Below are positions 49,632 through 57,849 of a stretch of DNA of 64,000 bases, in pieces. Every line of letters starts with the position of its first letter. The stretch's first letter is position 1. The stretch is from Cellulomonas sp. Leaf334. Its GTDB lineage: Bacteria > Actinomycetota > Actinomycetes > Actinomycetales > Cellulomonadaceae. A program made the position numbers and the translations under genes. The notes beneath the pieces are model-generated. The model saw nothing but the letters and a program-made list of their open reading frames with translations, searched no databases and was not told the DNA's origin. The stretch covers positions 62,001 to 126,000 of the forward strand of contig NZ_LMOO01000001.1 of NCBI RefSeq assembly GCF_001424195.1, in the 5' to 3' direction.

Positions 49632-50708
49632 TCAGATCCGGCCGCGCACCGGGGTCCGGTCGGCCGGGTCCGCGTCGTCGGGCATCGCCATCTCGGCACG
49701 CACACCGAGCAACCGGATCTCCCGGTCCTCGACCTTCTCCAGGAGCGCCAGCACCGCGTCGACGATCGTCGCGGGGTCCCGGGTGGCCTCCGGGAGCTTG
49801 CGGCTCGTGCTCGTCGTCACGAACGGTGCGTACCGCACCTTGAGGGCCACCCGGACGACCGGGCGGTCGTCCTTCGCGGTGTCGTCGACGACCTCGAGCG
49901 CCATCGCCCGGACCGCGTCGCGCACCTGCTCCGGCGTCGTGAGGTTCTGCTGGAACGTCGTCTCGCGGCTGTGCCCGCGCGGCACCCAGGGGGCGTCGTC
50001 CACGGCGGTCGGCCCGAGGCCCTGACCGAGCTCGTGGTACCAGACGCCCATCCGCGGCCCGAACTCGGCGACCAGGGGGTCGGCGGACGCGTCGGCCAGC
50101 TCTTGGACGGTGGTGACCCCCAGCCCGGCAAGGCGACGTGAGACCTTCGTCCCGACGCCCCACAGGTCGATGGTCGGGCGGTGCCCCATCACCTCGAACC
50201 AGTTCTCGGCGGTGAGCCGGAAGACTCCCGCGGGCTTGCCGAACTCGGTGGCGATCTTCGCGCGGACCTTGTTGTCGCCGATGCCCACCGAGCAGTGCAG
50301 CAGCGTCTCCCGCAGGACCGCTTCCTGTGCGAGCCGGGCCAGCGCCTCCGGGTCGTCCGTCTGCGCGCCCAGGAACGCCTCGTCCCAGCCGAGCACCTCG
50401 ACGACGACGTCGAGCGAGCGCAACGTCGCCATCACCCGCTCGGACACCGCCTCGTACTCCGGACCGTCCACGGGCAGGAACACGGCGTCGGGGAGCTTGC
50501 GCGCGGCGGTCCGCAGCGGCATCCCGGAGCGGACCCCGAAGACCCGCGCCTCGTAGGAGGCCGTGGAGACGACGCCGCGCTCGGTCGGGTCACCGCGCCC
50601 ACCGACGACGACCGGCCTGCCCGCCAGCTCGGGCCGGCGCAGCACCTCGACGGCCGCGACGAACTGGTCGAGGTCGACGTGCAGCACCCACGCGGTCTGC
50701 GAGCCCAT
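49632..50708 (-). CDS. dinB: DNA polymerase IV (Y-family, DinB-like)
   Basis: 358 aa. WVLHVDLDQFVAAVEVLRRPEL gives the first metal-binding Asp, and YEARVFGVRSGMPLRTA and SVGIGDNKVRAKIATEFGKPAGV follow the Y-family order, ending with a thumb/little finger of normal size. The second acidic site reads LGWDEAFLG, where most DinB proteins have SIDEAFLD; the DE pair is kept. It performs error-prone bypass synthesis. No LexA-type site was recognised upstream. Confidence 0.92.
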   Translation of the reverse strand: MGSQTAWVLHVDLDQFVAAVEVLRRPELAGRPVVVGGRGDPTERGVVSTASYEARVFGVRSGMPLRTAARKLPDAVFLPVDGPEYEAVSERVMATLRSLDVVVEVLGWDEAFLGAQTDDPEALARLAQEAVLRETLLHCSVGIGDNKVRAKIATEFGKPAGVFRLTAENWFEVMGHRPTIDLWGVGTKVSRRLAGLGVTTVQELADASADPLVAEFGPRMGVWYHELGQGLGPTAVDDAPWVPRGHSRETTFQQNLTTPEQVRDAVRAMALEVVDDTAKDDRPVVRVALKVRYAPFVTTSTSRKLPEATRDPATIVDAVLALLEKVEDREIRLLGVRAEMAMPDDADPADRTPVRGRI

Positions 50709-50731
50709 GGTCCGAGTCTGCCCGACGGGCC

Positions 50732-51619
50732 CTAGGTGAGCCGTGCGACGAGGGTCGCCGTGTCCTGCCGGTGCCGCGCGGTGTCCACGTCGTACTCCAG
50801 GCACCACAGCAGCTGGTAGACCCTCGCCCGCTGCTCCCACCCGTCCAGGGCCGGCATCTCCGCGCGGTAGACCGACCAGAAGTCCGGGCCGGTCATGTCG
50901 TCCCAGAAGGCCATGCGGGCGACGTCCGACTCGGCGGACCCGGCCCACGCCTTGTCCCAGTCGAGGACGCCCGCCAGCGTCCAGCCGCCGGCGCCCTGCC
51001 GGAAGAGCAGGTTGGCGTGGTGGAGGTCGTCGTGCGTGAGGGTCGGCCGTCCCGGTGTGGTGAACAGACCGGCATGGCGCTGCAGGACGTCGTGCGCCCG
51101 CCGCCGTCGTGCGCCGTCGGGGACCCGCAGGCCGACGCGCGCGTGCAGGGCGTCCACCAGGCTCTGCGGCGCAGGGTCGTCCAGTGCGCCGAACGACGGG
51201 AGGACGACGGACTGGAGGGCGAGGACCGCCCCGGCGATCTCCGCCGCGGCACGGGCATGCTCCGCGGGCCGCAGGTGCGGCCGCACCGTGCGCCACTCGA
51301 TGCCCTGGACCTCCTCCTGGAGCAGGTACTGGACCGTGGGCAGCTCGGTGTCCACGCCCGCGGCGACGACCGTGCCGACGGGGACACCCGCTCGCCGGGC
51401 CAGCTCCTGCGCGGCGGCGGACCGTGCGAGGTCGACGCCCGGGCGGGCGCTGCTTGCCGCGATCTTCAGCACCAGGCGCGTGGCGCCGGCCCGGACGAGC
51501 AGGACGGCGTGCGTCGCGCTCGAGCCCAGCAGGTCCAGCTCGGCGTGCCCGACGTGCCGGTGGGCGAGCGTGCGGGCGGCCGGCAGCCACGACTCCGGAC
51601 CGCCGTGGCTGTCGGGCAC
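50732..51619 (-). CDS. APH-like phosphotransferase family protein
   Basis: 295 aa kinase-fold protein. The catalytic loop is LTHDDLHHANLLF (about 192-204), with the magnesium-binding VLDWDKAWAG near 218-227. VQYLLQEEVQGIEW is the hinge region. This fold phosphorylates aminoglycosides, homoserine or other small molecules; which one is not evident. It ends 23 bases before the dinB start and could be co-transcribed. Confidence 0.85.
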   Translation of the reverse strand: MPDSHGGPESWLPAARTLAHRHVGHAELDLLGSSATHAVLLVRAGATRLVLKIAASSARPGVDLARSAAAQELARRAGVPVGTVVAAGVDTELPTVQYLLQEEVQGIEWRTVRPHLRPAEHARAAAEIAGAVLALQSVVLPSFGALDDPAPQSLVDALHARVGLRVPDGARRRRAHDVLQRHAGLFTTPGRPTLTHDDLHHANLLFRQGAGGWTLAGVLDWDKAWAGSAESDVARMAFWDDMTGPDFWSVYRAEMPALDGWEQRARVYQLLWCLEYDVDTARHRQDTATLVARLT

Positions 51620-51686
51620 GGTTCGCCCCCTGCGGCTCGTCGGGTCACCTCGTCGTCAGCATCCTCCCCGGCCACGACGCGGCGCA

Positions 51687-52262
51687 TCAGCTCTCCTGGT
51701 GGGGACTTCCCGCGAGCGCCTTCTCGACGGCCGGCAGGAAGTCGTCCAGGTCGTCCGGCCGGCGCGAGGTGACCAGGGTGAACGGACCGTCGTCGTCGAC
51801 CGAGACGGACCGGTCCACCCAGGTGGCCCCGGCGTTGCGCAGGTCGGTGCGCAGCGACGGGTACGACGTGACCGTCCTGCCCTCGACCACGCCCGCCTCG
51901 GCGAGCGCCCACGGACCGTGGCAGATCGCGGCGATCGGGCGGCCGGACGCCGCGAAGGCGCGGACCGTGTCGACCGCACCGTCCTCCAGGCGCAGCGCGT
52001 CGGCATTCAGGGTGCCGCCGGGGATGAGGAGCAGGTCGAAGTCCGAGCCGGCGTCGGCGAACGTGGTGTCGGGCTGCACGGTCCGTCCGGGGGCCTTGTC
52101 GCCGACGAGGGTCTGGATCGCGTCCCTGGCCGCGGCCGCGACCACCACCGTGGCTCCGCGTTCACGAAGGTGCTCGACCGGCACGACGAGCTCGTCCTGC
52201 TCGACGCCGTAGTTGGTCACGATCGCCAGGACGCGGTAGCCGCTCAGCGTTGTCTCGCTCAT
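51687..52262 (-). CDS. DJ-1/PfpI family protein
   Basis: 191 aa. The nucleophile elbow AAICHGPWALAEAG (Cys near 114) and LLIPGGTLNADALR with a catalytic Glu/Asp surround are the PfpI (intracellular protease / class I amidotransferase-like) pattern. VTSYPSLRTDLRNAGATWVDR is diagnostic. Roles include glyoxalase/deglycase or stress protection; the reaction is not proven. It is divergent from the hsp20 gene. Confidence 0.9.
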   Translation of the reverse strand: MSETTLSGYRVLAIVTNYGVEQDELVVPVEHLRERGATVVVAAAARDAIQTLVGDKAPGRTVQPDTTFADAGSDFDLLLIPGGTLNADALRLEDGAVDTVRAFAASGRPIAAICHGPWALAEAGVVEGRTVTSYPSLRTDLRNAGATWVDRSVSVDDDGPFTLVTSRRPDDLDDFLPAVEKALAGSPHQES

Positions 52263-52382
52263 GGGAGGTCCCTCGTGGACTGCTCGACGGTCAGCGCGGC
52301 TGCCTCACGACTGACGTGACGACGCTACGCCGCGGGCGATCCGAACGCGCGTTCGCCCCACGCGAACAGCCCTCCTCCACGG

Positions 52383-52409
52383 CTGGCACTCTGCGGGCGA
52401 GAGTGCTAA
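52383..52409 (+). promoter_or_regulatory. CIRCE element (HrcA operator) upstream of hsp20
   Basis: CTGGCACTC (52383-52391), nine bases, GAGTGCTAA (52401-52409). The consensus is TTAGCACTC-N9-GAGTGCTAA: the right arm is perfect, the left arm keeps GCACTC, and the spacing is exact. It lies 91 bases before the Hsp20 start. HrcA repression released by heat is the expected control. Confidence 0.88.
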
Positions 52410-52500
52410 TTCTTTGTCCTGTAGCCAGTCCGGCCACGGGGGCCGGACAGCACCCGAGGCCCGGACGGTCCGGCGCCTCGCCGTGAAGGAGGTGACGGTC

Positions 52501-52941
52501 ATGGCTACGCGATTCGACCCGTTCCAGGAGTTCGACCGCCTGTTCGCCCAGGTCGCGTCGGCGGAGCGCGCCGCAGCGACGATGCCGATGGACCTGTACC
52601 GCTCCGGGGACCACTACGTGCTGCACGTGGACCTGCCGGGTGCCGACCCGGGCACGATCGACGTGAACGTCGAGGACCGCACGCTCACGATCAGGGCGCA
52701 GCGGACGCCGCGCACCGAGCAGGACGTCCAGTGGCTGGCCAAGGAACGGCCCGTCGGCACGTACGCACGACAGCTCACGGTGGGCCGGGGCCTCGCGCTC
52801 GACGCCATCTCGGCCACCTACGCCGACGGCGTCCTCACGTTGAGCATCCCGGTCGCCGAGGAGGCCAAGCCGCGGCGCATCGAGGTGCAGCACGCCAGTG
52901 ACACCAACCAGATCACGGCGGAGGCGCGCGCCGACGGGTGA
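52501..52941 (+). CDS. Hsp20/alpha-crystallin family small heat-shock protein
   Basis: 146 aa from the ATG at 52501, with AAGGAGG upstream; the longer frame lacks a family match. The alpha-crystallin domain spans about 22-125 (YVLHVDLPGADPGTIDVNVEDRTL, RQLTVGRGLALDAISATYADGVLTLSIPV) with the terminal GVLTLSIPV strand. ATP-independent chaperone. The C-terminal IxI motif is weak (RRIEV). CIRCE-controlled; see the operator entry. Confidence 0.93.
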   Translation: MATRFDPFQEFDRLFAQVASAERAAATMPMDLYRSGDHYVLHVDLPGADPGTIDVNVEDRTLTIRAQRTPRTEQDVQWLAKERPVGTYARQLTVGRGLALDAISATYADGVLTLSIPVAEEAKPRRIEVQHASDTNQITAEARADG

Positions 52942-53045
52942 CGGACGACGGTGGGGGCGCGCGCCGTGCGAGAGCACGGTCAGGACCCTCGGGACGCCCT
53001 GTGCGGGCGAGCCGACCCCGTGCCCCCACCGGCCGCCGGCGGTCG

Positions 53046-54140
53046 TCAGGACGGCACGTGGCGCCAGTCGGCCGAGCGGGCACCCGGCCGGTAGGGCGCC
53101 GCGCGCCGCTTCGCCACGATCCCGTCGAGGCCGTTGTCCGCAGCGGCCGCCAGCACCGCCGCGCCGGGCCCGTCGAACGTGGGCGGCACCCGCCACGAGC
53201 GGCCGGACAGCTCCAGTCCGTCCAGCAGGGCCCGTCGCTCGTCGTACGGGCGTCCCACGGTCGAGCGGCCCTCCAGGTGCAGCACGTCGTGGACGAGGTA
53301 GGTCACCGGGTGGGTGCGAGCGAGACGCCGTGCGGAGCCGCCGGTGACGCCCTCGCGCTCGCTCAGCCGCTCAGGATCGGGGGCACCGGTGGCGTCGAGG
53401 GCGACGAGCTCCCCGTCGAGCGCGACGACCGTGGAACCGAGCTGCTCGCCCAGGCCGGTGATCTCGGGGTAGGAGCCGGTGACGTCGTCGCCACCGGACC
53501 ACATCCGCACCCGCCCGCCGTCGACGAGCGCGAGTGCGCGCACCCCGCCCCAGGCCATCTCGAAGGCCCACGTCCCGTCGTCCGGTGGTAGGTCGCCCCG
53601 CTGGGCGAGCATCGGGCGAAGGTCGGTGGGCAACGGGGTCCACGCGGGATCCGTCGGCGGGTCCATCCGGTGGACCATCCAGCTCCGGCCGTCGTCGGCG
53701 GCGCCCTTCGAGCGCGTCGCGAACAGCACGTACCGGCCCTGGACCCGCTCGCCGTGCAGCACGACCTGGACCTCGCGGTCCGTCCACTTCAGCTCCTCGT
53801 AGGTGCCGTGGTCCCAGACGGTGACCTGGCCGCCGCCGTACTCGCCCGCGCCGATCTCGCCCTCGAACGTCGCGTACTCGAGCGGGTGGTCCTCGGTGTG
53901 CACCGCGAGGTGGTTGACCTTCGGGTCGGGCGGCAGGCCCTTCGGCACCGCCCAGGACACCAGGACGCCGTCCCGCTCGAGCCGGACGTCCCAGTGCAGC
54001 GCGCGGGCGTGGTGCTCCTGGACGACGAAGGTCCGGCCTTCGACCTCCGGCGTGTCGGGGTCGGTGGCGGGGACGGGCTCGGGCGTGCGCGCGGGGTCGC
54101 GCTTCGCCCGGTACGCGGCGAGGCGCTCGGGGTCGGGCAC
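53046..54140 (-). CDS. LigD-like 3'-phosphoesterase plus degenerate ATP-dependent ligase domain
   Basis: 364 aa. Residues 30-160 are the LigD phosphoesterase domain (VVQEHHARALHWDVRLE, the KGLP loop, HPLEYATFEGEIGAGEYGGG). From 165 it resembles the adenylation domain of an ATP-dependent DNA ligase (MLAQ, FEMAWGGVRALA, LDGELVAL, DGIVAKRR). The AMP-accepting Lys that should follow the FExx motif is Ala196 (AWGG instead of KWDG). The usual C-terminal OB domain is absent after DWRHVPS. So a phosphoesterase is likely while ligation is doubtful. Monocistronic, convergent with hsp20. Confidence 0.85.
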   Translation of the reverse strand: MPDPERLAAYRAKRDPARTPEPVPATDPDTPEVEGRTFVVQEHHARALHWDVRLERDGVLVSWAVPKGLPPDPKVNHLAVHTEDHPLEYATFEGEIGAGEYGGGQVTVWDHGTYEELKWTDREVQVVLHGERVQGRYVLFATRSKGAADDGRSWMVHRMDPPTDPAWTPLPTDLRPMLAQRGDLPPDDGTWAFEMAWGGVRALALVDGGRVRMWSGGDDVTGSYPEITGLGEQLGSTVVALDGELVALDATGAPDPERLSEREGVTGGSARRLARTHPVTYLVHDVLHLEGRSTVGRPYDERRALLDGLELSGRSWRVPPTFDGPGAAVLAAAADNGLDGIVAKRRAAPYRPGARSADWRHVPS

Positions 54141-54219
54141 GTGCCGAGTGTCCCGCCGACGCGGCGCCGGTGCGCGCCGGACGGGTTGCCGATCGGCCCC
54201 GGGTGGCTACCGTCGGGTG

Positions 54220-54660
54220 ATGGCGACCGTCACCCGCGACCTGAGCTGCCCGCCGTCGGCCGTGCTGGCGGTGCTCGCCGACGGCTGGAGCTACGCCACG
54301 TGGGTCGTCGGGACGTCCCGGATCCGCGCGGTCGACCCCGCGTGGCCCGCCCCGGGCTCGACGATCGCGCACTCGGTCGGGATCTGGCCCGCGCTCCTCG
54401 ACGACGTGTCGGTGTCCCGTGGCTGGGACCCGGGGCTCGGTATCGACCTGCAGGCGCGCGGCTGGCCGGCCGGTGAGGCCCACGTCAGGGTCGGGGTGCG
54501 ACCGCGTGCCGGCGGAGGGTGCACGGTGACGATGTCGGAGGACGCCGTGCGCGGACCGGGGTCCCTGGTTCCCCGGCCGTTGCGCACGGCGGTCCTGGTC
54601 CCGCGCAACACCGAGTCGCTGCGGCGGCTCGCCTACCTCGCCGAGGGCCGCCCCGCGTAG
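54220..54660 (+). CDS. SRPBCC (START/Bet v1-like) family protein
   Basis: 146 aa. VTRDLSCPPSAVLAVLADGWSYATWV opens the helix-grip fold, followed by alternating beta strands and a C-terminal helix (RNTESLRRLAYLAEG). The Pro-rich VRGPGSLVPRPLRTAVLV is typical of polyketide-cyclase-like SRPBCC members in actinobacteria. The ligand is unknown. It lies 79 bases from the LigD-like start, divergent. Confidence 0.85.
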   Translation: MATVTRDLSCPPSAVLAVLADGWSYATWVVGTSRIRAVDPAWPAPGSTIAHSVGIWPALLDDVSVSRGWDPGLGIDLQARGWPAGEAHVRVGVRPRAGGGCTVTMSEDAVRGPGSLVPRPLRTAVLVPRNTESLRRLAYLAEGRPA

Positions 54661-54758
54661 TCCGCCCCCAGGGTGCGGCGAGGCCGTGCCTCGCGGACCA
54701 TGGAGGCCCGGCGTCGTGCAGCGTGCGCCGGTGGCTGACCGGACTCCCGGAGGAACTG

Positions 54759-54947
54759 ATGTGGGCCCTGCTGTTCCGTCGTGTACGGCTGATGGTCGTC
54801 GTGGTCGTCCTGCTCCCCGTCGTGGCGTCGCTCGCGCGCCGGCTCGCCGAACGGGTCGAGCGTCAGCAGGAGCACCCGACGTTCGGGTCGCGCGGTCTGC
54901 GCATCGTGGAGTCGACGGCGACGCGGGCCCGGTCGTTCCTGCGGTGA
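54759..54947 (+). CDS. Small membrane protein (62 aa)
   Basis: It starts MWALLFRRVRLMVVVVVLLPVV, giving one N-terminal helix, and ends in a basic tail. GGAGG 6 bases before the ATG supports translation. No family recognised. It lies 98 bases after the SRPBCC gene and converges with the GH3 gene. Confidence 0.6.
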   Translation: MWALLFRRVRLMVVVVVLLPVVASLARRLAERVERQQEHPTFGSRGLRIVESTATRARSFLR

Positions 54948-54980
54948 GCGCCGCGAGGACGGCCGGGCCGCGTCACCGGG

Positions 54981-57701
54981 TCACCGTCCGGCGCGTGCTC
55001 CCGTCCGCAGGGTGCCGGTCAGGTGGAGGTCGGTCGACGACGAGCCGACGTACACGGGGATGTCACCGCGGGGCGTGCGCCACCGGTCACGGTCGACGTC
55101 CCAGTAGGACACCGACTCCGGGCTGAGCGCGACGGTGACCTGCTTGCGCTCGCCCGGCTGGAGCGTCACCGTCGCCCAGCCCGCCAGCACCTTCGGGGCG
55201 CTCTGCACCTGCCGGGTCGGCAGGTTGCCGACGTACACCTGCACGGTCTCGGTCCCGGCGACGGCCCCGGTGTTCCGGACGGCGACCTTCACCTGGAGCG
55301 CGCCGTTCGCGGCCGGTGCGGTGCGCAGGTTGCGGTAGTCGTACGTCGTGTACGACAGCCCGTGCCCGAACGGGTACTGGGGTTCGATGCCGAACTCCTC
55401 GTACCCGCGGTAGCCCACGTAGATGCCCTCGGTGAAGAGCTGGTCGAGCCCGTCACCGGGGTACTGCTCGGGGCTGCTCACCGGCGTGCTGTCCTCGTCG
55501 ACGGGCAACGTGATCGGCAGCCGGCCGGACGGGTTGACGTCACCGAACAGGATGCCTGCCAGCGCGTTGCCCTGCTCCTGGCCGCCGAACCACGAGTGCA
55601 CGATCGCCGGGACCCCCTGCTCCCAGTCGGACGTCTGCACGGCACCTCCGGCGACGAGCACGACGACCGTGCGGGGGTTGGCTGCGGCGACCTGGCGGAC
55701 GAGCTCGGCCTGACCGTTGGGCAGGTCGAGGTCGGGCTTGTCGCCGCCCTCGCTGGAGTAGTCGCGGACGAGCACCACGGCGGCCTGCGACGAGCGCGCG
55801 AGGTCGGCCGCGGCCTGGGCCTGCGGCGCGACGACGCCGGCCGGTGTGGTCCAGCCGAGCTGGAACACCGCTCCCGCATCCGTGCCGCCGGGTCCGTCGT
55901 TGACGTACTCGACGAGCAGCTCGTGCGTCTCACCGGCCGCCAGGTCGACGTCCACGGAGGTCGTCGAGACCTCTCCCGTCGGGTCCGCGGTGAGCACCGC
56001 GACACCGTCCAGGGTGACCGTCGCACTCCCCGTGGTGGTGACCGCGATGCCGTACGTCCCGTCGACCGGAGCGGTCAGCGTGCCGGTCCAGCGGATGGAC
56101 CCCGCCATGTCCCGCGTCTGCAGCGGGAAGTGCGGCGACTGCGCGTTGAACCCCTGGAACAGGAAGAACCCCGCGTTGATCGCGGCGTAGGGGTCGGTGC
56201 GGTCCGCGATCGGCCCGGTGAAGTCCGGCTCGGCGAAATACTCGGCCCGCAGACCGTTCTCGGTGCCGGTCGACAGGAAGTCGGACGGGATCGGGTCCGG
56301 GCCGGGGATGAGCGACGCGGACGTCACGGGGTCGGCGCCGGCGACGTGCCGGACGAGGACCCCCGCCCCCGCACGTGCCTGGATGCCCTCGAGCGGGCTC
56401 ACCGTGTACGTCGGCTTGACCAGCGAGCTGCCGCCCCCGGCCACGACGGTGTCGGCGTCCGCGCCGATGACGGCGATCGACCCGACGTTCGCCTGCAGGG
56501 GCAGTGCCGCCGACTGGTTCTTGAGCAGCACGGCCGACCGCTCGGCCACCTGCCGCGCGAACGCACCGTGCTCGGCCTCGGGCAGGGCCGAGACCACGGG
56601 CGGGTTGTCGAACAGCCCGAGCGCGAACATGGGCCGCAGGATCCGCAGGACGGCGTCGTCGATGCGGGAGACCGGAACCTGACCGGCGCGGACGGCGTCG
56701 AGGAGCGGCCCGCAGAAGAAGCACGCGCCCGGACCGGTCTGCGGGGTCGTGTTGCCCGGCATCTCCTGGTCGAGGCCGCCGAGGATCGACTGGACGGTGC
56801 TGTGCGTGGCGCCGTAGTCGCTCATCACCCAGCCCTCGAAGTCGAGCTGAGCCTTGAGGATCCGGTTCATGAGCTCGTCGCTCTCGCACGCGTACACGCC
56901 GTTGACCTTGTTGAACGCGCACATCGCGGAGCCTGGCCGGCCCTGCTCGACACCGATCGCGTACGGGCGCGTGTAGATCTCCTGCAGCGTCCGCTCGTCG
57001 AGGACGGCGTTCCCGCCGCTGAGCCGGTTCTCCTCCTGCGTGTACACGTTGTAGTGCTTGATGTCCGCGACGACCGGGTGCGACTGGATGCCCCGGATCT
57101 CGGCAGCGCCGATCGTGCCGGACAGCAGCGGGTCCTCGCCGAGGGCCTCGAACGCGCGACCGGCCTGCGCCACGCGGGCGATGTCGACGGCGGGGGAGAG
57201 CAGGACGTTGTGGCCGGTGCGGAAGGCCTCGTCCCCGGCGACCTGCCCGTACTGCTCGGCGAGCGCCGTGTCCCACGTGGCCGCCAGGGCGATCGGGGCC
57301 GGCAGCTGCGTGGCCTCCTGCTCGTTGACGTCGGGGTTCGCGATGCGCACCCCGGCAGGCCCGTCGGCCATCGTCAGCGCGGGGATGCCCAACCGCGCGA
57401 TCGGACCGTTGTAGAAGCCGTAGAAGTTGTTCAGCTCCCCGTGGAGCATGTCCACCTTCTCGTCGAGGGTCATCTGCCGCAGCAGCGCCCTCGCGCGTCG
57501 GGTGTCGGGACCGGACTCGTCCCACCACCACTGCGACGGCAGCGACTGCACCTCGGCTTCCTGGAGGCGTTGCGTGACGGCAGCCTCGCCGTCGGGATCG
57601 TCCGGGGCCGCCGATGCGGCGCCGGCGGGGACGGCGAGCGCGAGAGCGCAGAGTACGACGAGCGCGGAACGGGACCGCGCGCGGTGGAGTCGAGAACGCA
57701 T
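54981..57701 (-). CDS. Secreted glycoside hydrolase family 3 beta-glucosidase with PA14 insert
   Basis: 906 aa with a signal peptide (about 1-32, ending ASAAP). The N-terminal GH3 barrel has SPAVDIARV, DIKHYNVY and the nucleophile Asp in WVMSDYGATHS near 294. The (alpha/beta) domain contains LLKNQSAALPL. A PA14-like beta insert (NGLRAEYFAEPDFTGPI to about 620) is followed by the rest of the GH3 C-terminal domain and a fibronectin-III-like end (TETVQVYVGN, YWDVDRDRW). It hydrolyses beta-linked glucosides or similar outside the cell. The PA14 insert often blocks or shapes the active site. Confidence 0.93.
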   Translation of the reverse strand: MRSRLHRARSRSALVVLCALALAVPAGAASAAPDDPDGEAAVTQRLQEAEVQSLPSQWWWDESGPDTRRARALLRQMTLDEKVDMLHGELNNFYGFYNGPIARLGIPALTMADGPAGVRIANPDVNEQEATQLPAPIALAATWDTALAEQYGQVAGDEAFRTGHNVLLSPAVDIARVAQAGRAFEALGEDPLLSGTIGAAEIRGIQSHPVVADIKHYNVYTQEENRLSGGNAVLDERTLQEIYTRPYAIGVEQGRPGSAMCAFNKVNGVYACESDELMNRILKAQLDFEGWVMSDYGATHSTVQSILGGLDQEMPGNTTPQTGPGACFFCGPLLDAVRAGQVPVSRIDDAVLRILRPMFALGLFDNPPVVSALPEAEHGAFARQVAERSAVLLKNQSAALPLQANVGSIAVIGADADTVVAGGGSSLVKPTYTVSPLEGIQARAGAGVLVRHVAGADPVTSASLIPGPDPIPSDFLSTGTENGLRAEYFAEPDFTGPIADRTDPYAAINAGFFLFQGFNAQSPHFPLQTRDMAGSIRWTGTLTAPVDGTYGIAVTTTGSATVTLDGVAVLTADPTGEVSTTSVDVDLAAGETHELLVEYVNDGPGGTDAGAVFQLGWTTPAGVVAPQAQAAADLARSSQAAVVLVRDYSSEGGDKPDLDLPNGQAELVRQVAAANPRTVVVLVAGGAVQTSDWEQGVPAIVHSWFGGQEQGNALAGILFGDVNPSGRLPITLPVDEDSTPVSSPEQYPGDGLDQLFTEGIYVGYRGYEEFGIEPQYPFGHGLSYTTYDYRNLRTAPAANGALQVKVAVRNTGAVAGTETVQVYVGNLPTRQVQSAPKVLAGWATVTLQPGERKQVTVALSPESVSYWDVDRDRWRTPRGDIPVYVGSSSTDLHLTGTLRTGARAGR

Positions 57702-57849
57702 GGGACACCCCCTAGCAGTGCAGAGGTGCCTGCGAGCGTCGTTGCCGTTCGGCGGTCCTCTGCCGAACGGCCCAGTCTTCACCCGCTCCGACAGGCCGCA
57801 ACCCCGAGGGGCCACAGGGCGGACACCGGTCCCACAGAGTGTCCGCGGG

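Noticed and set aside
50390-50400. Loss of the usual SxDE acidic motif in the DinB protein (GWDE instead)
   Set aside because: The catalytic DE pair is kept and such variants occur in actinobacterial DinB-like proteins, so this was not treated as inactivation.
52964-52979. A 6-bp hairpin between the convergent hsp20 and LigD-like genes
   Set aside because: Too short to call a terminator with confidence.
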